Source: Bacillota bacterium
GTDB lineage: Bacteria; Bacillota; Dethiobacteria; DTU022
Reading direction: 5' to 3'
Length of the DNA stretch: 64,000 nt
NCBI GenBank assembly: GCA_029782095.1
Contig: JAKOVL010000043.1
Location: forward strand, 45,843-109,842
The translations under genes and the position numbers were made by a program. The notes beneath the pieces were generated by a model. That model was not told where the DNA came from. It worked only from the letters and a program-made list of their open reading frames with translations, and searched no databases. Position 1 is the first letter of the stretch. Every line of letters starts with the position of its first letter. Of the stretch, positions 43,999 through 52,464 are shown piece after piece.

Positions 43999-44733
43999 AT
44001 GCCGCAAACGGTAGCCATTATTCAAGCGAGAATGGGCTCTACCAGGCTTCCCGGAAAAGTAGCGATGCATATTGGAGACAAGCCGGTTCTTTCCCATGTT
44101 ATTGAAAGGTGCACTAAAGCCAGAAAAGTCGATAATGTGGTGGTGGCGACCACTGAGCTTCCGGAAGATAACCAGGTTGTAGAAATTGCCAGGGAAAACA
44201 AAGTGGCTTGTTACCGCGGCAGCGAGAAAGATTTATTGTCCCGGTATTATTTTGCAGCGAAACAATATAAAGCTGAAAACATTATTCGAATAACCGCAGA
44301 CTGTCCCTTGCTGGATCCCTCCATTATTGACCAGGTCGTACTTTTAAGGGAAAAAAAGGAAGTTGATTATGCCTCCAACACCCTCAAAAGAACCTACCCT
44401 AGGGGGGTAGATGTATCTGTTTTTACCTTTGATGTCTTGGAAAAAACTTACTTGATGGCGAAGCAGCCGTGGGAAAGAGAGCACGTTACGCCTTTCATGA
44501 AAGAAAGAACCGATCTGTTTACACATGCCAACTTAGCTGCTCCAGGCAAATTGTTTCGCCCCGATTTGCGTATTACAGTTGACACTGAAGAGGACTTAAT
44601 GTTAATCAAAGCCATCTATTATTTCCTGGGCGACCGGAGTTTAGAACTTGACAATATCATTGCCTTGTTCGATGAACAGCCCTGGCTAGCTTATATAAAC
44701 AAGCATATTAAGCAAAAGGAAAATACTGCATAG
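43999..44733 (+). CDS. SpsF-type nucleotidyltransferase, likely CMP-pseudaminate synthetase
   Basis: The protein (244 residues) begins IIQARMGSTRLPGKV and contains RITADCPLLDPSIID and RITVDTEEDL, which is the SpsF/spore-coat-polysaccharide cytidylyltransferase-like family. In classical clusters PseF, of the NeuA-like family, activates pseudaminic acid with CTP. No separate pseF is present here, and this gene follows pseI by 13 bases with the strong ribosome site AGGAGG, so it probably fills that role (inference). Confidence 0.85.
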   Translation: MPQTVAIIQARMGSTRLPGKVAMHIGDKPVLSHVIERCTKARKVDNVVVATTELPEDNQVVEIARENKVACYRGSEKDLLSRYYFAAKQYKAENIIRITADCPLLDPSIIDQVVLLREKKEVDYASNTLKRTYPRGVDVSVFTFDVLEKTYLMAKQPWEREHVTPFMKERTDLFTHANLAAPGKLFRPDLRITVDTEEDLMLIKAIYYFLGDRSLELDNIIALFDEQPWLAYINKHIKQKENTA

Positions 44734-44777
44734 TGGTTTAATTAAACAATATGCAGGTACTGGGAGGTGGATGTCCT

Positions 44778-46403
44778 GTGCATAAACCAATGAGGGTCTC
44801 GATTTTAATTGCCAACCCTGATACAGAGATTGTTCATGTTGCTGATGGGATTTGGATTATTGCTGCTCTTAATGTTCAAGAAATGAAACGTCACATTGAA
44901 GCAAATAAATTTAAATGCAGCGAAAAACTGCTGGAGGAATTGATTAATCTGGCTGAAGAAACCACTATAATCAAGATAAACATTAGACAGAATAATGTTG
45001 ATTCAATTTATGCCTATAAAAATATCACCTCAAAATTTGAGCTCTTCTACCTTACCGCCTCCGACGGGAGCCTGGTCATAACGGATCATTTTCGCAACGC
45101 TCTGGCCTGCCTGAAGCCTGAAGACCGAAAAGTTACCCTTGATCAAATTGCCGATCATTTGCTATTTCCCTCCATGCCCGGCAACCAGACTCATGTGGCC
45201 AATATTTTCCGCCTGGGTCAGGGCGAATCTATTGAATTTAATATGCATACGGGAAAATCTGTTCAGAAAATCGAAGAAAAAATTACTGAAAGCAAAGACC
45301 AAATCCCGATTGAAGAAGCACTAGAAAAAGTTGATCATACTCTCAAAAGATTGATCGATGGTTTAAAAGAAAAGGAAGGGTTGGCGACCCTTTTATCCGG
45401 GGGAATCGATTCAACCCTGGTACATACCTACCTGGGCTCCACTGTTGCTTCCCTAGGCGTGGTTGTTGATTCACCGGAATTTAGTGAAGAAGTTCGCTAC
45501 GCCAGGCGGGCCAGCGCATTGTTAAAAAATAATCATAATTTCCTTTTCATCAAGGAAAATGATTATCTAGAGCATCTCAAATCCGATATTCGCACTCTGG
45601 CCCTACCTTCACAGGTAACACAATTAGTTCTTTTTGGCGTAGCAGCCCGCAGCGTTGAACATAACTTTAAAACACTTTTAACCGGAGACTTTGTGGCGCC
45701 ACTGTTTGGTAGTGCAGAAACAGATTTGCAAAAGAGTATAAGAGCCAAGGCAAAAGGTTTACTCGCCTATGCGGAGGCGCTCATGATAACTTCGGATCAG
45801 CTATATGTCCGAAAACTTATAGGGAATAAGAAGGTAGAAGAAAGGCTTCACAATCGCACGACCTTTGTGTTAAACAGGGCTGACATATTACCTGCCGGGG
45901 ATGGAGAGCTCCCCGCTGATCTGTATCTAGAACTAAAGGCAGTTTTTGCTTTGCTGTTCAATAATGCTACTAGCTTGTGGCGACAGTTGGCTTATGGCTA
46001 CGGAAGAACCGTTCATACTCCCTTTACTGGAAAGAGCTTGCTGGATGTTTCTTTGTCCATTCCGCGGCAATATCGTTATGAGAAAGAAGGCAGAGCCAAA
46101 CATATTTTAAAAGATTTGCTAAAGCAAAGGCTGCCCGGTTATCCGGTGGATGTGCCCAAGCTGGGTACCGGCCTTCCCCGCACCAGGTACTGTCAAGATG
46201 GCCCTTTAAAGGACTTTTTCTATCATCATCCGATCCCCGATTTTATTGAACCCGGTTTCCATGATTTTATCCGAAAACCCCAATGGGAGAATAGCTGGCT
46301 AATATTTAACCTCATTACTTATGCCATTTGGGAGGAGGAGGTGTTAAAAAAACCGAACCTGGACAAAGTCCCGGGGACTCGAATATTCGAATATAGGAAT
46401 TAA
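44778..46403 (+). CDS. Asparagine-synthetase-like amidotransferase lacking the glutaminase cysteine
   Basis: The N-terminal part (about residues 1-180) looks like a degenerate Ntn-glutaminase domain: it keeps the LFYLTASDGSLVITDHFRNAL pattern but has no cysteine at position 2. The PP-loop ATP pyrophosphatase motif TLLSGGIDST lies at about residue 206, and the C-terminal TPFTGKSLLDVSLSIP fits the AsnB synthetase domain. Such proteins adenylate a carboxylate and use ammonia or another amine. GTG 44778 has GGGAGGTGG 7 bases upstream. After the pseudaminic acid genes it may amidate the sugar acid, in analogy to the unrelated PP-loop enzyme PseA (inference). A terminator follows. Confidence 0.8.
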   Translation: MHKPMRVSILIANPDTEIVHVADGIWIIAALNVQEMKRHIEANKFKCSEKLLEELINLAEETTIIKINIRQNNVDSIYAYKNITSKFELFYLTASDGSLVITDHFRNALACLKPEDRKVTLDQIADHLLFPSMPGNQTHVANIFRLGQGESIEFNMHTGKSVQKIEEKITESKDQIPIEEALEKVDHTLKRLIDGLKEKEGLATLLSGGIDSTLVHTYLGSTVASLGVVVDSPEFSEEVRYARRASALLKNNHNFLFIKENDYLEHLKSDIRTLALPSQVTQLVLFGVAARSVEHNFKTLLTGDFVAPLFGSAETDLQKSIRAKAKGLLAYAEALMITSDQLYVRKLIGNKKVEERLHNRTTFVLNRADILPAGDGELPADLYLELKAVFALLFNNATSLWRQLAYGYGRTVHTPFTGKSLLDVSLSIPRQYRYEKEGRAKHILKDLLKQRLPGYPVDVPKLGTGLPRTRYCQDGPLKDFFYHHPIPDFIEPGFHDFIRKPQWENSWLIFNLITYAIWEEEVLKKPNLDKVPGTRIFEYRN

Positions 46404-46461
46404 AACCTGTGATTTGATACAAATATTCCATTGATGCGGTAATCTATATACACATAAAATT

Positions 46462-46497
46462 GACACCGGATCAGTTCCAACCCCGGTGTCTTTTTTT
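46462..46497 (+). terminator. Rho-independent terminator closing the pseudaminic acid operon
   Basis: GACACCGG (46462-46469) pairs with CCGGTGTC (46483-46490) across 13 bases, then seven T (46491-46497). An outer CACATAAA/TTTATGTG pairing (46451-46458 with 46495-46502) extends it. Confidence 0.88.
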
Positions 46498-46605
46498 ATG
46501 TGTAAATATCCAAAACTTTTTCCTTGATTTACAACGAACAATAAGATCTGAATGGTTAAATTAAACTTTTTAAAAATCCTTTTATTTGATAATAAACAAC
46601 TTAAT

Positions 46606-46634
46606 TTGACAATTATGCTGAGTTTGGCTACAAT
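46606..46634 (+). promoter_or_regulatory. Strong sigma-A promoter before the ParB-like gene
   Basis: Consensus TTGACA (46606-46611), 17-base spacer and TACAAT (46629-46634). Transcription would begin near 46641, leaving a leader of about 60 bases. Confidence 0.8.
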
Positions 46635-46653
46635 TTGGAGGTGAAGACCAATT

Positions 46654-46677
46654 TTGAATAAATTAATTATTTATTAA
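46654..46677 (+). other. Seven-codon leader reading frame with strong ribosome site
   Basis: GGAGGTG (46637-46643) is 10 bases ahead of TTG 46654, which opens a seven-codon frame (M-N-K-L-I-I-Y) ending at 46677. A second mini-frame, ATG 46686 to TGA 46706, overlaps the start of the next gene. If the transcript starts near 46641, however, the first ribosome site is partly lost. Regulatory use is speculative. Confidence 0.3.
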
Positions 46678-46702
46678 AGGTCAATATGAGGATAGATACA
46701 GC

Positions 46703-47362
46703 ATGAAGGTTTTATCTTTATTTTTTAAAAAAAGCAGACGCCTGTTATATATAACATCCTATATTATCTCTAACCCTACAGATCTGCACCGCGTATTACT
46801 ATTCCTCCTTTCTCGGAAAAAGCGCCGCCAGGACAGACGGATAATTTATATTTCTCCCCGTGCGATTAAATATACAATATACGGAAAAGATAGCAGGAAA
46901 GAAAATTCACGTATTACTTTTGGCAACTGGGACTTGAAAGTCAGAGTTCCTCATGATGAAGTAAACGTTACAGCGATTAGAACTATAAACCAGTTGTTTG
47001 TAGAAGGGTATAAACCGGAAGAAACAGACGAATACAAAATAATGGTTAAACGGGTTAGACAAGGGAAAAATCCACATTTAGGATATGGGCCAAGTGAAGA
47101 TGAAATTCGAAGATATTTTAAAGATCTGGAAAGTGCTTATTATAATATTAAGGAATACGGTTATAAGGAACAAGCACTGCTTGGCAACCCCGATGGCCAA
47201 GAAATAAACATATTTATTTGCAGTGATGGCGAGATAGCAAGTCTCCCTGGAGGAAAACATCGAACTCAAATTGCGAAAATTCTTGGTTTAAAAAAAGTCC
47301 CTGTTTGCGTGAAAAAAATGCATTTCAAATGGGTGGGGAAATTAGAAAGATTTGAAGCTTGA
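46703..47362 (+). CDS. ParB/sulfiredoxin-like domain protein of unknown function
   Basis: I do not recognise a named family. The 219-residue protein is very basic at the N-terminus (KKSRRLLYI, RKKRRQDRR). It ends with GGKHRTQIAKILGLKKVPVCV (split here as GGKHRTQIAK / ILGLKKVPV, about residues 184-202), which is the G-x-H-R-x-x-x-A-x-x-L-G-x-x-x-V-P-V pattern of ParB/Srx-fold domains. These can bind and hydrolyse nucleotides. Similar small proteins occur beside glycosyltransferase genes, which could mean a kinase- or nuclease-like role in glycan regulation (inference). It has its own promoter and lies between a terminator and a convergent GT4 gene. Confidence 0.62.
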   Translation: MKVLSLFFKKSRRLLYITSYIISNPTDLHRVLLFLLSRKKRRQDRRIIYISPRAIKYTIYGKDSRKENSRITFGNWDLKVRVPHDEVNVTAIRTINQLFVEGYKPEETDEYKIMVKRVRQGKNPHLGYGPSEDEIRRYFKDLESAYYNIKEYGYKEQALLGNPDGQEINIFICSDGEIASLPGGKHRTQIAKILGLKKVPVCVKKMHFKWVGKLERFEA

Positions 47363-47388
47363 TCAAACCTTATCTTCCCTTGATTATT

Positions 47389-48513
47389 TTAAAGCAGGTC
47401 AACAATCCTTGCGGCTCTTTTTTCCCAGGTATATTTTTCTTGCAGGCATGAAAAAGCGGCTGCAGCGAGCCGGTCGCGCAAATTTTGATCCTCTGCCAGC
47501 AGTTGCACTGCTTTGACCCAGTCGTCGAGGCGGTTGGGTGGGCAGAGAAGAGCGTTGTCGCCGTGGGTTAATACTTCTTTTAACGCGGGCAGATCGCTGG
47601 CAATAATCGGCTTCCCGTAGGCCATATATTCAAAAATTTTCAGCGGAGACATCCACCGGGCCGTATCGCCGCCGCCTCCGGCCACAGTCACTTTTTTTTG
47701 ATAGGGAGCGAGCACTATATCGATCTCATCATATTGGCGTTTTAGCTCCCCATGGGGGACAAAGCCCTTAAAATAAATGTTTTCCAGGGAAATACAGGTT
47801 TTTCGCCACCGCTCAACATCTTTTTCAGCTCCGCCGATAACATGAAAATCATACTGCGTTAGCCTTTGGGCCAGCTGGCACACTATTTCCATGCCCCGTC
47901 CGGGGTAGAGGCTTCCGACGTAGCCGATAACCAACCTGCTGCTGCCTGATTTTTGTTTCCTGCGCTGTTCACGCTCAGGAATATCCGCGCCGTCAGGTGC
48001 CACCACGATCTTTTGCTCCGGCACTGCGGGATACCTTCTACAGTATTCTTCCTTCAGAGCATTGGTTATAACCACCAGTGCGATTAGCTTTTTCTTCGAC
48101 ATCAGCCTGGCAGTAATAAGGGCGTGTACAATGGAGGTGGGCGGTTTATGAACTTCTAAGCAGTAGGGGATATCTTTAAAAAGGCAAGTTGCCAGGGCCA
48201 GGGTAAAGATATCCCGCCCGTAAAATAGATCCGGCGGATTTTTTAACTTTTTCAAGTAGAAGTAAAAATTTAAAAGATAAACAATTAATCCGAAGACATT
48301 GTCGCTTTTTCCCCGGAGTAGGGTTAACTCGAAATTATCTTTGACCCCGTAAAAGTCGTAAACTGCCCTGTTGTTGGCCTTTATCCTGCCTGAAGCCACA
48401 AGGTTTACTTTGTGCCCATTTTGAGCGAGCGCCTGGCACATTTTCATAACATGAACACTATTGGCGGTTTTTGAAGGAAGCAGTGACCTGGACAAATAGG
48501 TGATACGCAACAA
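47389..48513 (-). CDS. GT4 family glycosyltransferase, minus strand
   Basis: A complete GT-B enzyme (374 residues): ITYLSRSLLPSKTANSVHVMKM start, YGRDIFTLAL, VIGYVGSLYPGRGMEI, and a donor-site APYQKK...SPLKIFEYMAYGKPIIASD motif. It begins at TTG 48513 with only a weak GAGAG ribosome site. It is the only gene of the glycan locus on the minus strand, with its own promoter, and is convergent with the ParB-like gene (26 bases between stops). The donor is unknown. Confidence 0.92.
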   Translation of the reverse strand: MLRITYLSRSLLPSKTANSVHVMKMCQALAQNGHKVNLVASGRIKANNRAVYDFYGVKDNFELTLLRGKSDNVFGLIVYLLNFYFYLKKLKNPPDLFYGRDIFTLALATCLFKDIPYCLEVHKPPTSIVHALITARLMSKKKLIALVVITNALKEEYCRRYPAVPEQKIVVAPDGADIPEREQRRKQKSGSSRLVIGYVGSLYPGRGMEIVCQLAQRLTQYDFHVIGGAEKDVERWRKTCISLENIYFKGFVPHGELKRQYDEIDIVLAPYQKKVTVAGGGGDTARWMSPLKIFEYMAYGKPIIASDLPALKEVLTHGDNALLCPPNRLDDWVKAVQLLAEDQNLRDRLAAAAFSCLQEKYTWEKRAARIVDLL

Positions 48514-48573
48514 TCACATCTCTCTTTTCTTAGAGTTGGGGCCATGGACGTGCGATACGGCCGTCACACAGAA

Positions 48574-48602
48574 ATAATAGCAGAGATGGAAACCTCTTTC
48601 AA
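48574..48602 (-). promoter_or_regulatory. Sigma-A promoter for the minus-strand GT4 gene
   Basis: On the minus strand TTGAAA (48602-48597), a 17-base spacer and TATTAT (48579-48574), giving a leader of about 54 bases. Confidence 0.68.
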
Positions 48603-48754
48603 CCGCCGGCCGCGGTCTGCAAACCTCTATTTTGCCTGCACCTATCTACCGGGCCTTAAGCATTTTCCTGGCGAGGTAGGATAATTGCAAGATAGTGACG
48701 AATTATTGTTTCTTAAATGGTTAGTTGAAATTATATTTTAAAGGTGGCGATATT

Positions 48755-49810
48755 TTGCATATTCTGGTAACCGGTGGGGCCGGATTTATCGGTTCCAACT
48801 TTCTCAGGTGTTATGTGCCGCGGTATCCCGAGTACAAATTCATTAACCTGGACGCCCTTACATACGCGGCCAACCTGGCCAACCTCGAAGAAGTGGCTTC
48901 ATTGCCCAATTATACCTTTGTCAAGGGCGACATCGCCGATTACGACCGGGTCAGGGAGATTTTCGAGCAGTATGAACCGGACCTGGTCATTCATTTCGCC
49001 GCGGAAAGCCACGTCGACCGCAGCATTGTCGGGCCGGCTGCATTTATCCGCACCAATATCACCGGCACTTTCAACCTGCTCGAGGCCTGCCGCTATTTCT
49101 GGGGCAAGAAAGAAGGGAAGCTCTTTCACCACGTCAGCACCGACGAGGTTTACGGCTCCCTTGGCGCTACGGGTTACTTTACCGAAACTACACCCTATGA
49201 CCCCAGCAGCCCTTACTCGGCCTCCAAGGCCTCCAGCGACCACCTGGTCAGGGCATACAGCCGCACCTACAACCTCCCCGTGGTGGTGACCAACTGCTCC
49301 AATAACTATGGACCATACCAGTTCCCGGAGAAGCTGATCCCGTTAATGATCATCAACGCACTGGAGGGCAAGCCGCTGCCGGTATACGGCCGGGGGGAAA
49401 ATGTGCGTGACTGGCTGTACGTGGAAGATCATTGCGATGCCATCTGGACGGTGATCCAGAAAGGCAGGCTCGGCGAAACCTACAACATCGGCGGCAACAA
49501 TGAGTGGAAAAACATTGAGCTGGTCCATAAAATCTGTGAAGTTTTGGCGGAGGAGACGCAGAAAGATGCCGCTGCCTTGAAGAAGCTGATTACTTTTGTT
49601 AAGGACAGGCCCGGCCATGATCTGCGCTATGCCATTGACTGCACCAAGATCAGGAAAGAGCTGGGCTGGAGCCCGCGGGAGACCTTTGACACGGGCTTGC
49701 GCAAGACGGTGCGCTGGTACCTGGACAACCAGTCCTGGGTGAACAGCGTAAAGACGGGAGAGTATCAGCAGTGGCTGAAGCAGAATTATGAGCAGCGTGC
49801 CACAGGATAG
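48755..49810 (+). CDS. rfbB: dTDP-glucose 4,6-dehydratase RmlB
   Basis: RmlB forms dTDP-4-keto-6-deoxyglucose, the second step of dTDP-L-rhamnose synthesis. Visible are [37 protein letters not shown], the catalytic [10 protein letters not shown] (Asp-Glu) and the Y-x3-K in [12 protein letters not shown] 48755 is chosen because AAGGTGG lies 8 bases upstream and the protein then begins with the family-typical strand. First gene of the rhamnose block. Confidence 0.96.
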   Translation: MHILVTGGAGFIGSNFLRCYVPRYPEYKFINLDALTYAANLANLEEVASLPNYTFVKGDIADYDRVREIFEQYEPDLVIHFAAESHVDRSIVGPAAFIRTNITGTFNLLEACRYFWGKKEGKLFHHVSTDEVYGSLGATGYFTETTPYDPSSPYSASKASSDHLVRAYSRTYNLPVVVTNCSNNYGPYQFPEKLIPLMIINALEGKPLPVYGRGENVRDWLYVEDHCDAIWTVIQKGRLGETYNIGGNNEWKNIELVHKICEVLAEETQKDAAALKKLITFVKDRPGHDLRYAIDCTKIRKELGWSPRETFDTGLRKTVRWYLDNQSWVNSVKTGEYQQWLKQNYEQRATG

Positions 49811-49904
49811 GGAAAGATTTGAGTTTCTGTCCCCCTTTTAACAGGGAAAAGAGGCGGGTTTTTTCATATAACAATCAATCTAGCATGGGAAAAGGAGCAA
49901 GGCA

Positions 49905-50771
49905 ATGAAAGGGATTATTCTTGCCGGAGGGGCCGGCACCAGGCTCTATCCGTGCACCATCTCCACGAGCAAGCAGCTGCTGCCGGTCTACGACAAGCCG
50001 ATGATTTACTACCCCCTCTCCACGCTGATGCTGGCCGGCATCAGGGACATATTGATTATATCCACCCCGGAGGACACCCCCAAATTTGAAGCCATACTGG
50101 GCGACGGGGCGCGGCTGGGCATAAGCCTCTCTTACCGGGTGCAGGAAAAACCGGGGGGTATCGCCCAGGCTTTCCTGGTCGGCGAGTCCTTTATTGGCAG
50201 CGAGAAGGTTTGTTTAATTCTCGGCGACAATATTTTTTACGGCCACGGCATGACCGCAGTGCTGCGCCGGGCCAGGGGACTGGAGCGAGGCGCACTGGTC
50301 TTCGGCTACCAGGTCAAAGATCCGCAGCGATACGGGGTCATTGAATTCGCTGCCGACGGCACCGCCCTCAGCATCGAAGAAAAGCCGCAGCAGCCGAAAT
50401 CCAATTACGCTGTACCGGGCATCTATTTTTATGACAACCGGGTTGTGGAAATAACCAAAACTCTGAAACCCTCTGCCCGCGGTGAGCTGGAAATTACCGA
50501 TGTGAACCGGGTCTACCTGGAGCGGCAGCAGCTGACGGTAGAGCTGCTTGGCCGGGGCGTCGCCTGGCTGGACACGGGCACTCCCGACAGCCTCTTGGAG
50601 GCGGCCAATTTTGTCGCCGCCATCGAGAGAAGGCAGGGGCTGAAAATAGCCTGTATTGAAGAGGTGGCGTACCGCATGGGCTTTATAAACCGGGAGGAGC
50701 TGCGGGAACTGATTGACAAGCTGCCGAAAAGCCATTATAAAGAATACCTGGAAGCGCTGCTGCACCAGTGA
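49905..50771 (+). CDS. rfbA: Glucose-1-phosphate thymidylyltransferase RmlA
   Basis: RmlA couples glucose-1-phosphate to dTTP, the first step of dTDP-rhamnose synthesis. The nucleotide-binding motif [11 protein letters not shown], the sugar-site [24 protein letters not shown] and the EEKP motif are intact. At 288 residues it is the short form. GGAGCAAGG precedes the ATG. Confidence 0.96.
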   Translation: MKGIILAGGAGTRLYPCTISTSKQLLPVYDKPMIYYPLSTLMLAGIRDILIISTPEDTPKFEAILGDGARLGISLSYRVQEKPGGIAQAFLVGESFIGSEKVCLILGDNIFYGHGMTAVLRRARGLERGALVFGYQVKDPQRYGVIEFAADGTALSIEEKPQQPKSNYAVPGIYFYDNRVVEITKTLKPSARGELEITDVNRVYLERQQLTVELLGRGVAWLDTGTPDSLLEAANFVAAIERRQGLKIACIEEVAYRMGFINREELRELIDKLPKSHYKEYLEALLHQ

Positions 50772-50807
50772 GACACACCGGCTGGTGCGAGAGATGCGCT
50801 TGAAAGG

Positions 50808-51302
50808 ATGAGCTGTTTGCATTCTGCATGGAAAAAGGGCAACATTGATGGGGTTGTGATCAAACCCTTGCGGAAATACCTGGACCGCCGCGGCTTTCTC
50901 TGCGAAACATTTCGCCTGGACGAACTGCCGCCGGACCTCAAGCCGGTGATGAGCTATGTCTCCTATACTGAACCGGGGGTGGCCCGGGGGCCCCACGAAC
51001 ACCGCGCGCAAACCGATATCTTCAGCTTTCTCGGGCCGGGCAACTTTCTGCTGAAGCTGTGGGACAACCGCCCGGAAAGCACCACCCGCGGCAATTGCAT
51101 GGAGCTTTTTGCCGGCGAAGACAACCCGCTGACCGTGATTATCCCCCCTGGCGTGGTGCATGGCTATAAAAATATCTCCGCCCATAGCCGCGGGATGGTT
51201 ATTAACTATCCCGACAGGCTCTACCGGGGCTGGGGCAGGGCGGAAGAGGTGGATGAGATCCGGCACGAGGATGACGCGGCGAGCCCGTTTAAATTGGAGT
51301 AA
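50808..51302 (+). CDS. rfbC: RmlC-like cupin, probable dTDP-4-dehydrorhamnose 3,5-epimerase
   Basis: This small cupin-fold protein (164 residues) stands where rmlC is expected, between rmlA and rmlD. The strands around RRGFLCETFRLDEL, SYVSYTEPGVARGPHEHRAQTD and IPPGVVHGYKNIS fit the RmlC family. However, the usual G-x-H-[YF]-Q catalytic segment reads GPHEHRAQ, so it belongs to a divergent subgroup and exact activity is not proved by sequence. The start at ATG 50808 is very close to AAAGG; TTG 50817 is an alternative. Confidence 0.82.
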   Translation: MSCLHSAWKKGNIDGVVIKPLRKYLDRRGFLCETFRLDELPPDLKPVMSYVSYTEPGVARGPHEHRAQTDIFSFLGPGNFLLKLWDNRPESTTRGNCMELFAGEDNPLTVIIPPGVVHGYKNISAHSRGMVINYPDRLYRGWGRAEEVDEIRHEDDAASPFKLE

Positions 51303-51374
51303 TTACATATATTCACAACGGGCGAAGGATGATTGGAAAACCATGATGATTATTTGGCGAGGCATGTTGTCGAA

Positions 51375-52253
51375 GTGAAAATATTGCTGTTGGGGAAAAA
51401 CGGCCAGATCGGGTGGGAGCTGCAGCGGACCCTTCCCCCGCTAGGACAGGTGGTGGCCCTGGGCCGGGACAGCCTCGATCTGGCTGACGCGAAGGCGCTG
51501 CGCCGGACGGTGAGGGAAGTGAAGCCGGACATTATTGTCAATGCCGCCGCTTATACCGCGGTGGACCGGGCCGAGGCTGAAGCGGCATTGGCCATGGCGG
51601 TAAACGGCATCGCCCCCGGGATCCTGGCCGAAGAAGCAGCGCGCCTGAAGGCCCTGCTGGTGCATTATTCAACGGACTATGTTTTTGACGGAACCGGCAC
51701 GACCCCCTACCGGGAAGAGGACCGGCCCAACCCGCTCAACGTTTACGGCGAGTCCAAGCTGGCCGGAGAGGAGGCTATCCGTGAAAGCGGCGCGGACCAC
51801 CTCATCTTTCGGACCAGCTGGGTTTACGGCTTGCGCGGGAAAAACTTTTTGTTAACCATGCTGCGCCTCGCCCGCGAGCAGGAGGAGCTGCGCATCGTCA
51901 ACGATCAGGTCGGCACGCCCAACTGGTGCGGCATGGCGGCCGAAGCAACGGCGCTGGCTTTAAGGGAATACTGGGGCCGGGGAGACAGCTCCCTTTCGGG
52001 CACGTACCACCTCAGCGCCGAGGGAGAGGCCAGCTGGTATGATTTTGCCCGGGCGATTCTGTCCGCCGATCCCCATAAAGAAGAGCAGGTCTGCCGCAAG
52101 ATTATCCCCATCAAGACCGCGCAATATCCCACTCCGGCCAGGAGGCCCCTTTACTCGGTTTTGGACAACCACAAGATCAAAAGCACTTTTAACTTAAAGA
52201 TGGAGCGCTGGGACAGGTACCTGGAACAACTTTTACGGCCTGCCCCGCGATGA
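51375..52253 (+). CDS. rfbD: dTDP-4-dehydrorhamnose reductase RmlD
   Basis: RmlD performs the last NAD(P)H-dependent step to dTDP-L-rhamnose. The Rossmann motif LLLGKNGQIGWEL, NAAAYTAVDRAE, the STDYVFDG motif and the Y-x3-K in YGESKLAGE are present. The GTG at 51375 gives the family-typical N-terminus and normal length (292), while the frame extends to TTG 51333, which has GAAGGA close upstream. Either is possible. Confidence 0.94.
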   Translation: MKILLLGKNGQIGWELQRTLPPLGQVVALGRDSLDLADAKALRRTVREVKPDIIVNAAAYTAVDRAEAEAALAMAVNGIAPGILAEEAARLKALLVHYSTDYVFDGTGTTPYREEDRPNPLNVYGESKLAGEEAIRESGADHLIFRTSWVYGLRGKNFLLTMLRLAREQEELRIVNDQVGTPNWCGMAAEATALALREYWGRGDSSLSGTYHLSAEGEASWYDFARAILSADPHKEEQVCRKIIPIKTAQYPTPARRPLYSVLDNHKIKSTFNLKMERWDRYLEQLLRPAPR

Positions 52254-52464
52254 ATGGGGAGGCAGCAGTGAGGCCCGGCATTGATTGCATGAAAGTGTGG
52301 TTTAAGGGAATAATCTTAACTTCGCCCTGTAGCATTCGGTTTAGCCAGGAATGATGGTTTATAAGGATTCTTGAGCAGAAGCCGGCGGCAGGGGCCGCTG
52401 GAGGGACGTTAACCTGAACGGCAAAAGTAAGGAAATATTCAGAACTTGGGGGAAGCAGCACCAG

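Noticed and set aside
48774..49289. 171-codon frame overlapping rfbB
   Set aside because: Shadow of rfbB in another frame; low complexity rich in Pro, Ser, Thr and Arg.
49829..49866. Possible terminator between rfbB and rfbA
   Set aside because: The CCCCTTTT / AAAAGAGG stem is weak with a mismatch and does not abut the T-run; co-transcription of the rml genes is more likely.
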